The translations under genes were made by a program, and so were the position numbers. Source: JAPORY01 sp965215385 (GTDB lineage: Bacteria > Pseudomonadota > Alphaproteobacteria > Rhodobacterales > Rhodobacteraceae). From it: a stretch of 64,000 bases of DNA. This document shows, in pieces, positions 9,381 to 18,071 of this stretch. The first letter of the stretch is position 1. Every line of letters begins with the position of its first letter. The notes beneath the pieces are model-generated. The model searched no databases. It was given only the letters and a program-made list of their open reading frames with translations, and had not been told where the DNA came from. The DNA lies in the NCBI GenBank assembly GCA_965215385.1, contig OZ244059.1:930001-994000 (forward strand), in the 5' to 3' direction.

Positions 9381-10561
9381 TTATTATTAATGGATTTACA
9401 TAGTTTTCGCCAGGTTGTCGCCGAAGTTTTTCCAGCGAAACCGCACCGGCACGTGATTCATCTCGTCAATCCCTTGGAGAATTTGCCGCCGCCAATCTTC
9501 CAGCGAGTCGACTCTGATATGTCGGAAAAACGTACGCAACATCTTTGAAAATAAGACCTCAACCAAGTTCAGCCAGGCGGCGTGAACTGGCTTATGGACG
9601 TACTGAAACTGGGCGGGGCAGGTTGCCAGATATTCACGGGTTTCCTTGGCGGTGTGGGACGAATGATTATCAAGAATGATGCGGATGGAGGCGTCTGGCC
9701 GATAATGGGCGTCCAATCGTTTGAAGAGTGCGATGCATTTACGGCTGCGGTGTCGTGACTCGACATTGGCGATAATCTCCCCGGTGTGAAGATCAAGAGC
9801 GGCAAGGATTGATAAGGTACCATAGCGCACATATTCGTTGTCGGGGGCCAGCGGTGCATACGGCCCCGCAACCGGCGGCAGGTCTGGCATTCGAAGGCCT
9901 GCAGGCCGGGCCTTTCGTCGACACTCACGCTGTAAACGGCAGGCTTGGTGCCAGTTGACTTGGCCGCTGGCATCGAAACCTGCTGATAGACCACCAACAC
10001 TTCGGCCCTGTTTTCCTCAAAGTTGGGATCCTTGCGTTCCAGATAATACCGGACGCGATGCGGCTTCCGTTGATGGTGGTCATCCAAGATGCGCCATACC
10101 GCCATTTTACCGACACGGGATCGGCGTGGAAAACCGGCTGCCATCGCGTGCTGGCACACATAGCGAGCCAAGGCCGAAAGTGTCCACAACTCCGCCGCCA
10201 ATCTGAGGTCCTTGGGTTGTTGACCGGCCAAGCGTACAACCCAAGCCTTGCTGCCGTCTGAAATCTCAGGCTCGCGCCTGGCCGTGGCAAAGCACGCAAG
10301 GCAGCATCAGGCCCCATATTGGTTGCCTTCTCAATGCATTGGTATACTGTTGGACGCGATACTCCGACCGTACGAGCGATTGGTCCGCGGCAACGGCCAG
10401 CCGAAGCTGCGCCCGTTCGGCATCTCTGGCCGGCACCGTGCGTGGCCATGCCAAGGACTTCAGCTTTCCGGTCTGAGCATCATCCAAGACGAGAACCGGC
10501 TTCTATGTTTTGCGAGACGTGGTAATGCCCGGGTATAGGTCAACAACTACCACAATAAATG
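9381..10561 (-). pseudogene. IS630-family element a, copy 1 (broken transposase)
   Basis: Minus-strand relic squeezed between IS copies B and C. Open runs in three frames (10449-9925, 10231-9569, 9890-9396) together give an IS630-type transposase: an N-terminal HTH region (LDDAQTGKLKSL), WRILDDHHQRKPHRVRYYLERKDP in the middle, then a DDE region with ILDNHSSHTAKET and a C-terminal AWLNLVEVLFS (the D and E of the triad). An early in-frame TAG and several frameshifts make it inactive. It shares its 5' border (TTGTGGTAGTTGTTGACC) and 3' border (ATGTAAATCCRTTAAT) with the relic at 20681-21368. Confidence 0.8.
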
Positions 10562-10581
10562 CATAAAATAAAATTAAACAT

Positions 10582-12045
10582 GAGCCTCTTGCAAAATTCA
10601 TTGGGCGACCGATTTTTCCTGAAAACAGGCGATTTTTTTGAAAACGGTGGACAGGAGACAGCCGTTTGTATATTAGACTGTAGTCAACACAAAATACAGA
10701 GGAGGTTGTCCCCTGCCCTTAACAAACACGATAGCCGGGATCTGGAATCGATTTCAAGGGGAATTATTCCCCAATCTCGCTGAGGACCTCGGCCGCTTGA
10801 CCGAGAACCACCAGCGTTTTGTCGCGGTTCTGGATATGAAGCCGGTTGAGACGTTTATCCAGACGCATTCGTCCGGTCGTGGTCGGCCGCTTGCGGATCG
10901 CCGGGCTTTAGCGCGGGCCTTCATCGCCAAGGCGGTTGGGGACTTACCGACCACGCGGGCGTTGATCGACCGTCTGCAGTGTGACCCCAAACTGCGGCGG
11001 CTTTGCGGTTGGGAGCGTGTCGGTGCGATCCCGAGTGAGGCGACTTTTTCGCGCGCCTTTGCTTGGTTTGCCGAAATGGCACTTCCCGAGCGGATGCATG
11101 AGGCACTGATTAAAGGTGCCGTTGCGGAATCGCTTGTCGGACATATTTCTCGCGATTCGACGGCGATTGCGGCGCGGGAAAAGCCAAGGTGTCAAAACCG
11201 AAGACCCCCCGCAAGCGCGGAAGACCCCGAAAAGGCGAGGCCAGACCCAAAAAGCCACGGCGTCTTGACCGCCAATTGAACGGTGGACTGTCGCTCGAAC
11301 AAGTGATCGCCGATCTCCCTAAGGTCGGTGATATTGGCACCAAACGCAACGCCAAAGGCCATCAGACTAGTTGGCAGGGTGACAAGTTTCACCTTGATGT
11401 GTCCGATGGTGACATTCCCATCAGTGGTCTTCTCACCTCAGCCTCGCGGCACGACAGTCAGGCCTCACTGCCGCTGGCGGCGATGACCAACCGTCGGGTG
11501 GACTACGGTTATGAACTCATGGATGCGGCTTACGATTGTTCGGAAATCCATCAGTATGCCAAGCAGCGAGGACCTGTCGCTCTCATTGATCCTAATCCCG
11601 GTCGCGATCGGGCGCGCAAGCAACGGCTGGCCGCCGAGGCCCAGGCACGAAGCGTGGCTGGTCAAGTGGATCCAGCCAAGGAACGCTTTAAACAGCGTTC
11701 CAGTGTCGAACGGGTAAATGGAGCTCTCAAAGATCGTTATGGCGGTCGCCATATTCGGGTTCAGGGCGCAACAAAGGTCGCGTGTCATCTCTTCTTCGGC
11801 ATCTTGGCCTTAACCGTTGAGCAACGGCTCCGCCTTCACATCTAACCCTTCTCACCGCCGTGCGTCGCGTTCTGGCCTTTGCTTGAGCGCCGCGTTGGCG
11901 TGCGCGGTGGCAAGAAAAAGGGTGAGCAATTCGTGGGAACCAGCCGATTTTGTCGAAAAAATGCGGCGCAACCCTGGATTTTGTATTGGCTGGCTATAGC
12001 TGTTACTCGCCCATCGCTCTCCACCATTATTTTTGCAAGCGGCTC
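10582..12045 (+). mobile_element. IS5/IS1182-like element, copy C with ACAT target repeat
   Basis: Ends are GAGCCTCTTGCAAAAT and, on the right, the complement of GAGCCGCTTGCAAAAA. The tetranucleotide ACAT lies directly outside both ends (10578-10581 and 12046-12049) and is the only clear target duplication among the three copies, suggesting the most recent or least rearranged insertion. Length 1464 bp. Confidence 0.85.
10712..11845 (+). pseudogene. DDE transposase of copy C, start lost and frameshifted
   Basis: Relative to copy A the start codon has become CTG (10712-10714), and a 7-bp deletion near 11190 shifts the frame, leaving two overlapping pieces (10797-11279 and 11189-11845). Everything else is full length, including SVERVNGALKDRYGG and the terminal LALTVEQRLRLHI. 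Two small lesions disable it, so repair of this copy gives the best guess at the ancestral protein of about 377 residues. Confidence 0.8.
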
Positions 12046-12659
12046 ACATAATAATGGGTAGTGTCTCAGTTTGAAATCATCGCAATGACGAAAAGGGCGG
12101 TCGGGAAGCCGCCCTTTTCGAGATGTTCCGCGATCCTCCAGCGATATCCGGTTCCGGATTGACGCCCGCACGTGGCCCACACTCCCGAGAACCGGATGGC
12201 TCAGGTGTCGAGGTTCGGACAATTGAGATACCGCCTTTGCGCCTGGCTCGCCACAGTCTGGCCAGCGAGGATGTGTGTTCCGTTGCGCGTGCCGTTGCAA
12301 TAGCAGTCCCGAATGTCCTGCCGCGTGCCGGCCACCGCATAGCACGGGCGTTACTCCAGCAGGCAGGTCGCTACCGGACGGATACATACCGTCCGTGCGG
12401 ACCGCAACGAGACGCCTCCATCCGGTCTGCGCTACTCAAGCGGTCGTTGCGGCCGGTTTCGGTGCTCGCAACCAAGCAACCGAAATCGGCATGCATCCGA
12501 CTCGATCTTGCTTCTTCTTTCGATGGCAACCGCGATGGCCAGCATCGCACTCACCAACTTGGATACCGGCGTGGCTGCCGCTAACCAAACCGCGCCCCGG
12601 ACCAGCCCGCCAAGACGGGATGGTCCGGCAAGAAGATGATTGGGAATGCGTGTGTACCA
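12046..12659. other. Decayed stretch between IS copy C and a secreted-protein gene
   Basis: GC-rich, with many short overlapping frames on both strands but none I trust. On the minus strand a run reading CYAVAGTRQDIRDCYCNGTR (about 12340-12200) looks like the end of a Cys-containing secreted protein, but it has a stop just upstream. Probably a decayed gene that followed the secreted-protein gene and ended at the hairpin at 12091. Confidence 0.35.
12091..12118. terminator. Bidirectional rho-independent terminator
   Basis: AAAAGGGCGG and CCGCCCTTTT form a perfect stem around an 8-base loop (TCGGGAAG), with T runs on the 3' side in either direction. It would end minus-strand transcription from the secreted-protein gene region. 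Confidence 0.65.
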
Positions 12660-13250
12660 TTAACTACACGGCAGTAAATCTTCATCATTAATGGTGTATT
12701 GAATTTCCCGAAAACTGGTGTCCATCAGGGTGACCCTCACCGTGACGATATCAGTACTATTGCGGCAATTGTCGTCCTTGGTGATGATCTGCCAGTGGAC
12801 TTCGTCAGGCTCTTTACCCGAGGCAAAGGTGAAGGTGTTCCCCGCAGCCGTGGGCCAGACCACAGCAGGCTGGCTGAAGGCGGGGATCGTGTACTCGTTC
12901 TGGCAAACGTAGTTTTCAACCGGGTTTCCATCATTGTCAAAGGCCCCTTCATCAAGGCAGATGGTCTCTTCCGCCACTGCGGTGGTTTCGTCGTTCTCAC
13001 CGCGGACGCCAAGACCGCCTTCCAAGCGGATACGTGTGGTGGTGCCGAGAACTTCAAGTTTAGTTACTTTTTGGCCTGCTATGTCCAGTTCGTGCGCCCA
13101 ACGCATTCCCTCCAAGCCTGTAAAATTTGCGTTGGCGGACAGCGTCTGTGCCGATGCCGGCAGGGCGAGGGCCGCAGTCAGCACCAGGGCCGGCAGGACG
13201 GAGGCGCAAGCCTCAAGAAAGAATGGGGGGGGGGGGGGGGGCAATGGCAT
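12660..13250 (-). CDS. Secreted protein whose 5' end was displaced by an insertion
   Basis: Present frame: 196 residues starting MPLPPPPPPFF. The first codons are not native: ATGCCATTG comes from the terminal repeat of the adjacent mobile element and the proline run from its G tract. From FFLEACASVLPALVLTAALA onward it is a standard signal-peptide core ending ALPASAQ. The mature part (about 155 residues) is acidic, has Cys residues at ICLDEGAF, NYVCQNEY, DDNCRNS and LLPCS, suggesting disulphides, and no known domain. The native start is probably at 16407 (separate entry). Whether it is still expressed is unknown; no good ribosome site precedes the new ATG. Confidence 0.6.
   Translation of the reverse strand: MPLPPPPPPFFLEACASVLPALVLTAALALPASAQTLSANANFTGLEGMRWAHELDIAGQKVTKLEVLGTTTRIRLEGGLGVRGENDETTAVAEETICLDEGAFDNDGNPVENYVCQNEYTIPAFSQPAVVWPTAAGNTFTFASGKEPDEVHWQIITKDDNCRNSTDIVTVRVTLMDTSFREIQYTINDEDLLPCS
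13225..13241 (+). repeat. G17 tract, left border of E1
   Basis: Seventeen G directly abutting the left inverted end of element E1. Confidence 0.9.
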
Positions 13251-15681
13251 TAACTTTGATTAGGTGCTGACTTTTTGACCATCATGACGCGGGGCGAGTG
13301 TTTGTAATACTCTGATATTGGGTAACTTTTTATCCTCCTCAAAATTTTCTTTGCCATCCGACAAGTTAAGGCTTGACTCATTACAAGCCGGCAATTATGC
13401 GTCTCCAGTACACGTTGCTATTTTCTGGAGGGTAGGGTCATGTTCGATCCCAAGACTTTCAAAGCCTATAACTTTTTCGGCAAACGCTTCACGGCCCAGC
13501 GCATAGAACGCATCCGGCAGATCATTGACACCGGTGTCGGGCTCAGTCGCACGGGAATCGCACGGCGGGTGGCTGAAGCCCTTCAATGGCGTAATCCAGA
13601 CGGAAATCCGAAGTTCCGCGCCGGTCTCGCGGCTTTGGAACGCCTCGAAGAAATGGGGATTGTATCCTTGCCGCTCAAGCGTGCGAAACGCGCCTCGCTT
13701 CGTCCGGTCATTGATGCCCGTCAGGCCGTTCATCCCACGCCCCTTGAGGCGTCTCTTGAGGCACTGCAACCGCTCACACTCACCGCAGTTGCAACGCCGG
13801 AAGAGGCGACCATCTGGAACGCATCGGTCGACCATCATCATTATCTCGGCTACAAGCACCCGTTCGGCTGTCAAATGAAGTACTTCATCCGCGACGGCCA
13901 ACAGCGGATTCTGGGCGGTCTGTTGTTCGAAGGGATGACGCGCAATCTGCCCTGCCGCGATCAGTTGATCGGGTGGAGCCCGGCGCAAAAGAACCGAACG
14001 AGGCATTTGGTGGTGGTCAATTCCCGCTTCGTAATCTTCGAAGGTGTACGGGTACCGAATCTGGCCTCGGCGGTGTTGGGGCTGGCCGCACGGCAGTTGC
14101 GCGACGACTGGGACCGAAAATATCACTATCGGCCCGTGCTGATGGAGACATTTGTCGATACCGAGCGGTTTCAAGGCAGTGCCTACAAAGCTGCCGGCTG
14201 GCAGCACATCGGTCATACCCGACCGCGATCCGGTAAGACGCAAAAAGCAGTCTATTGGAAGCCGCTGGTTGCGGATTTCAAGCCGATATTGCGGGCCGAG
14301 CCCCGCAAACCGGCGCCCGCACGCAGCCGCCACGATCTGCAATGTGGGGCCCTCATTGATGAGACCACCACCCGGCCTTGGCAGCAGTTAATCTTGGCCG
14401 TCACCCGCATCGCAGCCGCGTATGACGCCCGCTGGCAATCGCGGCGACGCGCCATCAACAGCGTGCTCATCCTGCTCTTTGTTTACCGCCTCGTGATCGC
14501 ACCTAACCGACAGGGGTATGCGCAAACACTGTCACAACTGTGGCGACAGTGTCAGACCTACGCGGTGCCCCTGTACCAGACTAAGCCGGTCTCGGCTGCG
14601 GCAATGTGCAAAGCCCGTGACAAGCTTGACCCGCAGGCCTTTCGAGATGTGCACACCGCCATCCTCGAACCGTTTGAAAAGAATGCCACGACCTGGAACG
14701 GACATCGCGTCTTCGCTATTGATGGCAGCAAGTTCAACCTACCGAAGACCTTACAACAAGAGACCTTCAAGTGCCCCGCACCCAATGCCGCCTACCCGCA
14801 GGGCCTCGTCAGCTGCCTGTACCGATTACACGACAAGGTTCCCTATGACGTTGACCTCGCTCCACACGGCGATGAACGGGCTCTGGCAGAGGAACATCTC
14901 CGCCGTCTCAAACCCGGTGATGTGATCGTCTACGACCGAGGCTACTTCTCACGCGCCTTGCTCGCACACCATAGGGAACTCGGACTGCACGCCATCTTCC
15001 GCATCCGCCGCAAAGTCGCCACCCAAGTGGAGGAGGTTCTTGAAAGCAACCAGCCAGACACCGTACTCACCCTCAAGCCGCATAAGGTCGATGCCACAGC
15101 CCGCACCGTGCGGGTCGTCAATGTCCCCGAATCCGACTGGATATTGGTCACCACGCTGGTTGACCCGCAAACCTACCCAATAGACGGTCTCGCCGACCTG
15201 TACCACCAACGCTGGTCAATCGAGGAACTCTACAAGACCGTGAAACAGACCTTGTCAATGGAAGCCTTTCACGCACAAAGCTTCCGAGGGGTACAGCAAG
15301 AACTTATCGCCGGGATGACGCTCATTGCCCTTGCACGGCTGATGAGCAATGACTGCGAGATGCACATCAACGGTTCAGACCAGCGGCAAGCCCGCGGAGG
15401 CCTCCGAGCGAACCAGAAGAACGCGCTCCAGGTCGTCCACGCGGGCTTCGAAAATATGGTGCTGAATATCTCAACAAGCTGCGCCACAATCGTCCGCCGC
15501 GCCATCGCCTGCATCGCCGACTGTATGCAATGGGACCGGCCCCATCACTCTTATCACCGCTTCTCTCAAAAACCGACCGGCAAATGGAAACCGCCTAAAC
15601 CCTCTTGAACTCCACTTGATCAGAAGCGACTCACCGCTTGGCTTAAGTTAATGCGCTCTAAAAATTAAGTTAATGCCATTG
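13242..15681 (+). mobile_element. E1: IS4-type element with DruA-transposase fusion
   Basis: 2440 bp with 15-bp perfect inverted ends CAATGGCATTAACTT (13242-13256; complement at 15667-15681, the last G belonging to the right tract). The right end has a second copy of the core GCATTAACTTAA 22 bp further in, a possible extra protein-binding site. It is bordered on both sides by G tracts of 17. One gene fills it. Confidence 0.8.
13440..15608 (+). CDS. DruA (DUF4338) domain fused to IS4-family transposase
   Basis: 722 residues, intact, start supported by GGAGG 12 bases before the ATG. Residues 1-285: DUF4338, the DruA family, with HHYLGYKHPFGCQMKYF, LGGLLFEG, RDQLIGWSP, LVVVNSRFVIFEGVRVPNLA, METFVDTERFQGSAYKAAGW and GHTRPRSGK. 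Residues about 300-722: IS4-type DDE domain with VFAIDGSKFNLP (first D), DVIVYDRGYFS (second D) and YHQRWSIEELYKTVK, the complete Y-(2)-R-(3)-E-(6)-K signature with the catalytic Glu. DruA is known as a component of Druantia type I; here it is plainly part of a mobile-element protein. The role of the DruA part is unknown; target or end recognition is possible. This is the only apparently intact transposase of the belt between 4.4 and 21.4 kb. Confidence 0.85.
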   Translation: MFDPKTFKAYNFFGKRFTAQRIERIRQIIDTGVGLSRTGIARRVAEALQWRNPDGNPKFRAGLAALERLEEMGIVSLPLKRAKRASLRPVIDARQAVHPTPLEASLEALQPLTLTAVATPEEATIWNASVDHHHYLGYKHPFGCQMKYFIRDGQQRILGGLLFEGMTRNLPCRDQLIGWSPAQKNRTRHLVVVNSRFVIFEGVRVPNLASAVLGLAARQLRDDWDRKYHYRPVLMETFVDTERFQGSAYKAAGWQHIGHTRPRSGKTQKAVYWKPLVADFKPILRAEPRKPAPARSRHDLQCGALIDETTTRPWQQLILAVTRIAAAYDARWQSRRRAINSVLILLFVYRLVIAPNRQGYAQTLSQLWRQCQTYAVPLYQTKPVSAAAMCKARDKLDPQAFRDVHTAILEPFEKNATTWNGHRVFAIDGSKFNLPKTLQQETFKCPAPNAAYPQGLVSCLYRLHDKVPYDVDLAPHGDERALAEEHLRRLKPGDVIVYDRGYFSRALLAHHRELGLHAIFRIRRKVATQVEEVLESNQPDTVLTLKPHKVDATARTVRVVNVPESDWILVTTLVDPQTYPIDGLADLYHQRWSIEELYKTVKQTLSMEAFHAQSFRGVQQELIAGMTLIALARLMSNDCEMHINGSDQRQARGGLRANQKNALQVVHAGFENMVLNISTSCATIVRRAIACIADCMQWDRPHHSYHRFSQKPTGKWKPPKPS

Positions 15682-15697
15682 GGGGGGGGGGGGGGGG
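15681..15697 (+). repeat. G17 tract shared by E1 and E2
   Basis: Seventeen G between the right end of E1 and the left end of E2. The first G pairs with the terminal C of the E1 inverted repeat. Confidence 0.9.
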
Positions 15698-16376
15698 CAA
15701 TGGCATTAACTTACTTTGATGCCCTAAATCTTTTGTGAGCTTCGCAAGGTTCATTGTGAATACCTCCTTGATTCTATTCTATTGTCAATAATTGATCGAT
15801 TTTTTTGTGTTAGCTTTTCAAATTGACTTCATCAAGTCTTTCATCCATGATCTCCTCCGGCGATAAATGCGATCAGATCAACATGCTTTTCGATATAAAT
15901 GCCCGAAAATCGGGCATCAAGTGCCCTAATTTCCTTCTGCAACATGTTTTGGCGATTGTTTTTATCTCAATGTAGTCAAGCTGAACAATTGTGTAAAGCC
16001 ATCATGTCTATGCTCAATCTATCGGCTGACAGTGTCTTGTTCTTGCGGTCTTTTTTCGTCACCAATCAGTGTGAGCTCAACGGCAGTTTTTCAATATCAG
16101 TCCAACAGATGCAATACCCTCAGCAAAACCAGCAACATACCGCGGCCTCTCGCCTTCTTGAGAGTTTAGAAAACATGCTCTTGAGCCGTATTAAAAGATG
16201 GATACCCTTATTTTCCCAGTTGATCAGAAAAAACTGCCAAGTGTATTGCACGGGTTTGTCAGAAGTTAATAGGGAAGAGGAATCCACCCGAAGCGTCTTG
16301 CAGTAAACCCGCCGAAAACTCAAAATTAGGGCCTCCCTGACGTTAAGGTGCCACCTTCCTTAAGTTAAGGCCAATG
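15698..16376. mobile_element. E2: short element with E1-like ends
   Basis: About 679 bp. Left end CAATGGCATTAACTTAC is identical to E1 for 15 bases and then diverges. The right end, complemented, reads CATTGGCCTTAACTTAAGG, matching the left at 14 of 16 positions. The interior is unrelated to E1 and AT-rich; a 135-codon plus-strand frame (15899-16306) has no recognisable domain and unremarkable composition. Most simply a non-autonomous relative mobilised by an E1-type transposase. Confidence 0.6.
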
Positions 16377-16389
16377 GGGGGGGGGGGGG
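16376..16389 (+). repeat. G14 tract, right border of E2
   Basis: Fourteen G. The first pairs with the terminal C of the E2 left end. Sequence beyond is the displaced start of the secreted-protein gene. Confidence 0.9.
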
Positions 16390-16407
16390 TGAACTTTGTC
16401 TCATCAT
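16390..16407 (-). other. Displaced 5' end of the secreted-protein gene
   Basis: Minus strand reads ATGATGAGACAAAGTTCA (MMRQSS), preceded by AGGA about eleven bases upstream, and then runs into the G14 tract. Joined to 13223 it yields a normal signal peptide (short polar n-region, then a hydrophobic core). Its promoter should lie within 16408-16500. Confidence 0.6.
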
Positions 16408-16855
16408 AAATTCTTCAATCCTGTTGTTAATTTCATTTTATCACACTTACCATCGGTATAACAAGGGTAATTTTCAAAGTGAAACACTACCTAATAATCG
16501 TACGCTATACTGGGAACCGATAGCTTTTCGAAAAATGCAGTGGAGCGAGAAGCCGTTCAGGGGTAATGGTTAGAGCGTACAGATTGCCACCGCCCGCAAA
16601 AAGCCCGCAAATTTGGACGCGATTTAACGCCAATCTAAACCTCTCGGCCCCGTGCGTGCACAATCACCACTAGAAAAACTTCCTGTGGTCTATCGCCATA
16701 TACCCACCCGCGCACCCAAAAATATCGCGGTGCCAAAATTTTTTTTTTGACCAAAATTGTCAAGTTGCTAATTCTTAGTAAATCTGTCATGATAATAGTT
16801 GTTGATTAACATTCGTGTTAGTAAATGTTGGTTGTTTTGTAGAATCGGAGTGAAG
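16408..16855. other. AT-rich intergenic region
   Basis: No gene seen. It should contain the original promoter of the split secreted-protein gene (minus strand) and that of the small gene at 16856 (plus strand). A T9 run lies at about 16739-16748. Confidence 0.4.
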
Positions 16856-17044
16856 ATGGGCAAAGAAATTCGCGACGACTTAACGAATTCCGTTCACGAG
16901 TGGCGACAGATATTGCTTATCGCGTTCGACTCCGGAACACCGCAACCCTTCAATTTTGAAGACCTGATTAACAAGGTCACGGTCGCGCAAATTTATCGTT
17001 CTGACCCGCCACCGACTGCGAGAGAGAATGCTGATTTAGCCTAA
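16856..17044 (+). CDS. Small protein of unknown function
   Basis: 62 residues (MGKEIRDDLTNSVHEWRQIL...). The start is chosen at ATG 16856 because GGAGTGAAG directly precedes it; an upstream in-frame ATG at 16799 lacks a ribosome site. One soluble domain of two predicted helices, then a polar tail; no known motif. It sits 76 bp before bfd in the same direction, so it may be cotranscribed with the iron-storage genes. Confidence 0.45.
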   Translation: MGKEIRDDLTNSVHEWRQILLIAFDSGTPQPFNFEDLINKVTVAQIYRSDPPPTARENADLA

Positions 17045-17120
17045 TGCCACGTTCCTCATATCGAAGTATCTATCGTCGAAATTACGCGTTAGACGTTAGA
17101 CCTTGTGAGTTGAATAAAAC

Positions 17121-17366
17121 ATGATTATCTGCCATTGTTGCAATATCACAGATAAAGAAATCCATTCAGCGATAGACTGGATGCGAGCGGCAGATATTGA
17201 CACCTTGATCACCCTTGGGAAAGTCTATCGGGTGCTAGGCAAGTCGCCGGGATGCGGCAGTTGCGTTTCACTTTTTTTGGAAACCATGCAACAAAATGAC
17301 AACCTAAAAATTCCCGTTGGTCCCGCTCCAAGCGACCGACAAGTAAGAGGTAGAAGTAAATTATGA
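17121..17366 (+). CDS. bfd: Bacterioferritin-associated ferredoxin
   Basis: 81 residues. A [2Fe-2S] protein that passes electrons to bacterioferritin so stored ferric iron can be released. All four cluster ligands of the BFD-like domain are visible: Cys4 and Cys6 (CHC) and Cys45 and Cys48 (CGSC). The usual family length is about 64; the extra C-terminal tail (from about residue 60, PVGPAPSDRQVRGRSKL) is polar. Its TGA overlaps the ATG of bfr by four bases, so the pair is translationally coupled, the common bfd-bfr arrangement. Confidence 0.9.
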   Translation: MIICHCCNITDKEIHSAIDWMRAADIDTLITLGKVYRVLGKSPGCGSCVSLFLETMQQNDNLKIPVGPAPSDRQVRGRSKL

Positions 17367-17851
17367 AAGGTAACGAGAAAGTAATTGAGTATCTTAACCG
17401 AGCGCTGCGTAGTGAACTAACGGCAATCAATCAGTACTGGCTGCACTACAAGTTGCAGGAGGACTGGGGCCTCGGTCACATGGCCAAAAAAAGCCGTGAG
17501 GAAAGTATCGAGGAAATGCACCACGCTGACAAACTGATCGCGAGGATCATTTTCTTGGAAGGTCATCCGAACTTACAAAAGCTCGATCCACTGCGTATTG
17601 GTCAAACTCCGAAAGAAACACTGGAATGTGACCTTGCCGCTGAGCAAGAAGCCAGAGCCTTATACAAAGAGGCACGCGAATGCTGTCGTGATCTCGGCGA
17701 TTATGTCTCAATGGAATTGTTTGAGGAATTGCTCGCCGATGAAGAAGGTCATATCGACTTCCTAGAAACCCAACTTGATCTGCATCAACGAATTGGCGAA
17801 GCAAACTTTGCGCAATTGAACGCGTCAAAAATGGATAGCGAGGAAGCCTGA
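17363..17851 (+). CDS. bfr: Bacterioferritin (haem ferritin)
   Basis: 162 residues, standard length. Assembles as a 24-mer shell storing ferric iron. The dinuclear ferroxidase ligands are all present at canonical positions: Glu18, Glu51, His54, Glu94, Glu127 and His130. Met52, the axial ligand of the inter-subunit haem, is also present (ESIEEMHHAD), so this should be a true haem-binding bacterioferritin. It is preceded by AAATT rather than a strong ribosome site and relies on coupling to bfd (ATGA overlap). No clear Irr or Fur box was identified by eye. Confidence 0.95.
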   Translation: MKGNEKVIEYLNRALRSELTAINQYWLHYKLQEDWGLGHMAKKSREESIEEMHHADKLIARIIFLEGHPNLQKLDPLRIGQTPKETLECDLAAEQEARALYKEARECCRDLGDYVSMELFEELLADEEGHIDFLETQLDLHQRIGEANFAQLNASKMDSEEA

Positions 17852-18071
17852 CGGTATCGGCAGCGACGCTGAGTTCCCACCCCGTCAGCGGCTCATAACG
17901 GTGCTGACACCTGTCACGGCAGCTGCTGGTTCATACTGCCCGCGGGATACCAACGGGTGGGTGCCGTCCTTCATTGTTGCCCCAAAACTTCTCGGCATCA
18001 GGCTATGAAACCACTGGTCGAAGGCGGCTGTATCGCAATCGCCTGCTATCGCTTCCCTACGGACAGAAAGT

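Larger units (their letters stand above)
13225..16389. mobile_element. Composite insertion G17-E1-G17-E2-G14
   Basis: Removing 13225-16389 plus one of the two flanking copies of a single base (A in the gene sense, 13224 and 16390) fuses the displaced start codons to the secreted-protein gene in frame, giving MMRQSSFFLEACASVL and onward. The whole block, two elements and three G tracts, is therefore an insertion. The reconstructed target has no G or C run, so the tracts most likely arrived with the elements. Confidence 0.7.

Noticed and set aside
4461..9384. Inversion between IS copies A and B inferred from swapped target repeats
   Set aside because: Flanks TTAT and ATAA are compatible for three of the four junctions but the left flank of copy B (GCAA) does not fit, and the sequences are too short and AT-rich to trust.
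15899..16306. 135-codon frame inside E2 as a passenger gene
   Set aside because: No recognisable domain, no good ribosome site, and composition like random AT-rich sequence.
2872..16389. G tracts as pure sequencing or assembly artefacts
   Set aside because: Poly-G is a known two-colour Illumina artefact and remains a caution, but three tracts abut matching inverted ends exactly and the flanking gene rejoins in frame, which chance misassembly would not produce. The 2872 tract lacks this support.
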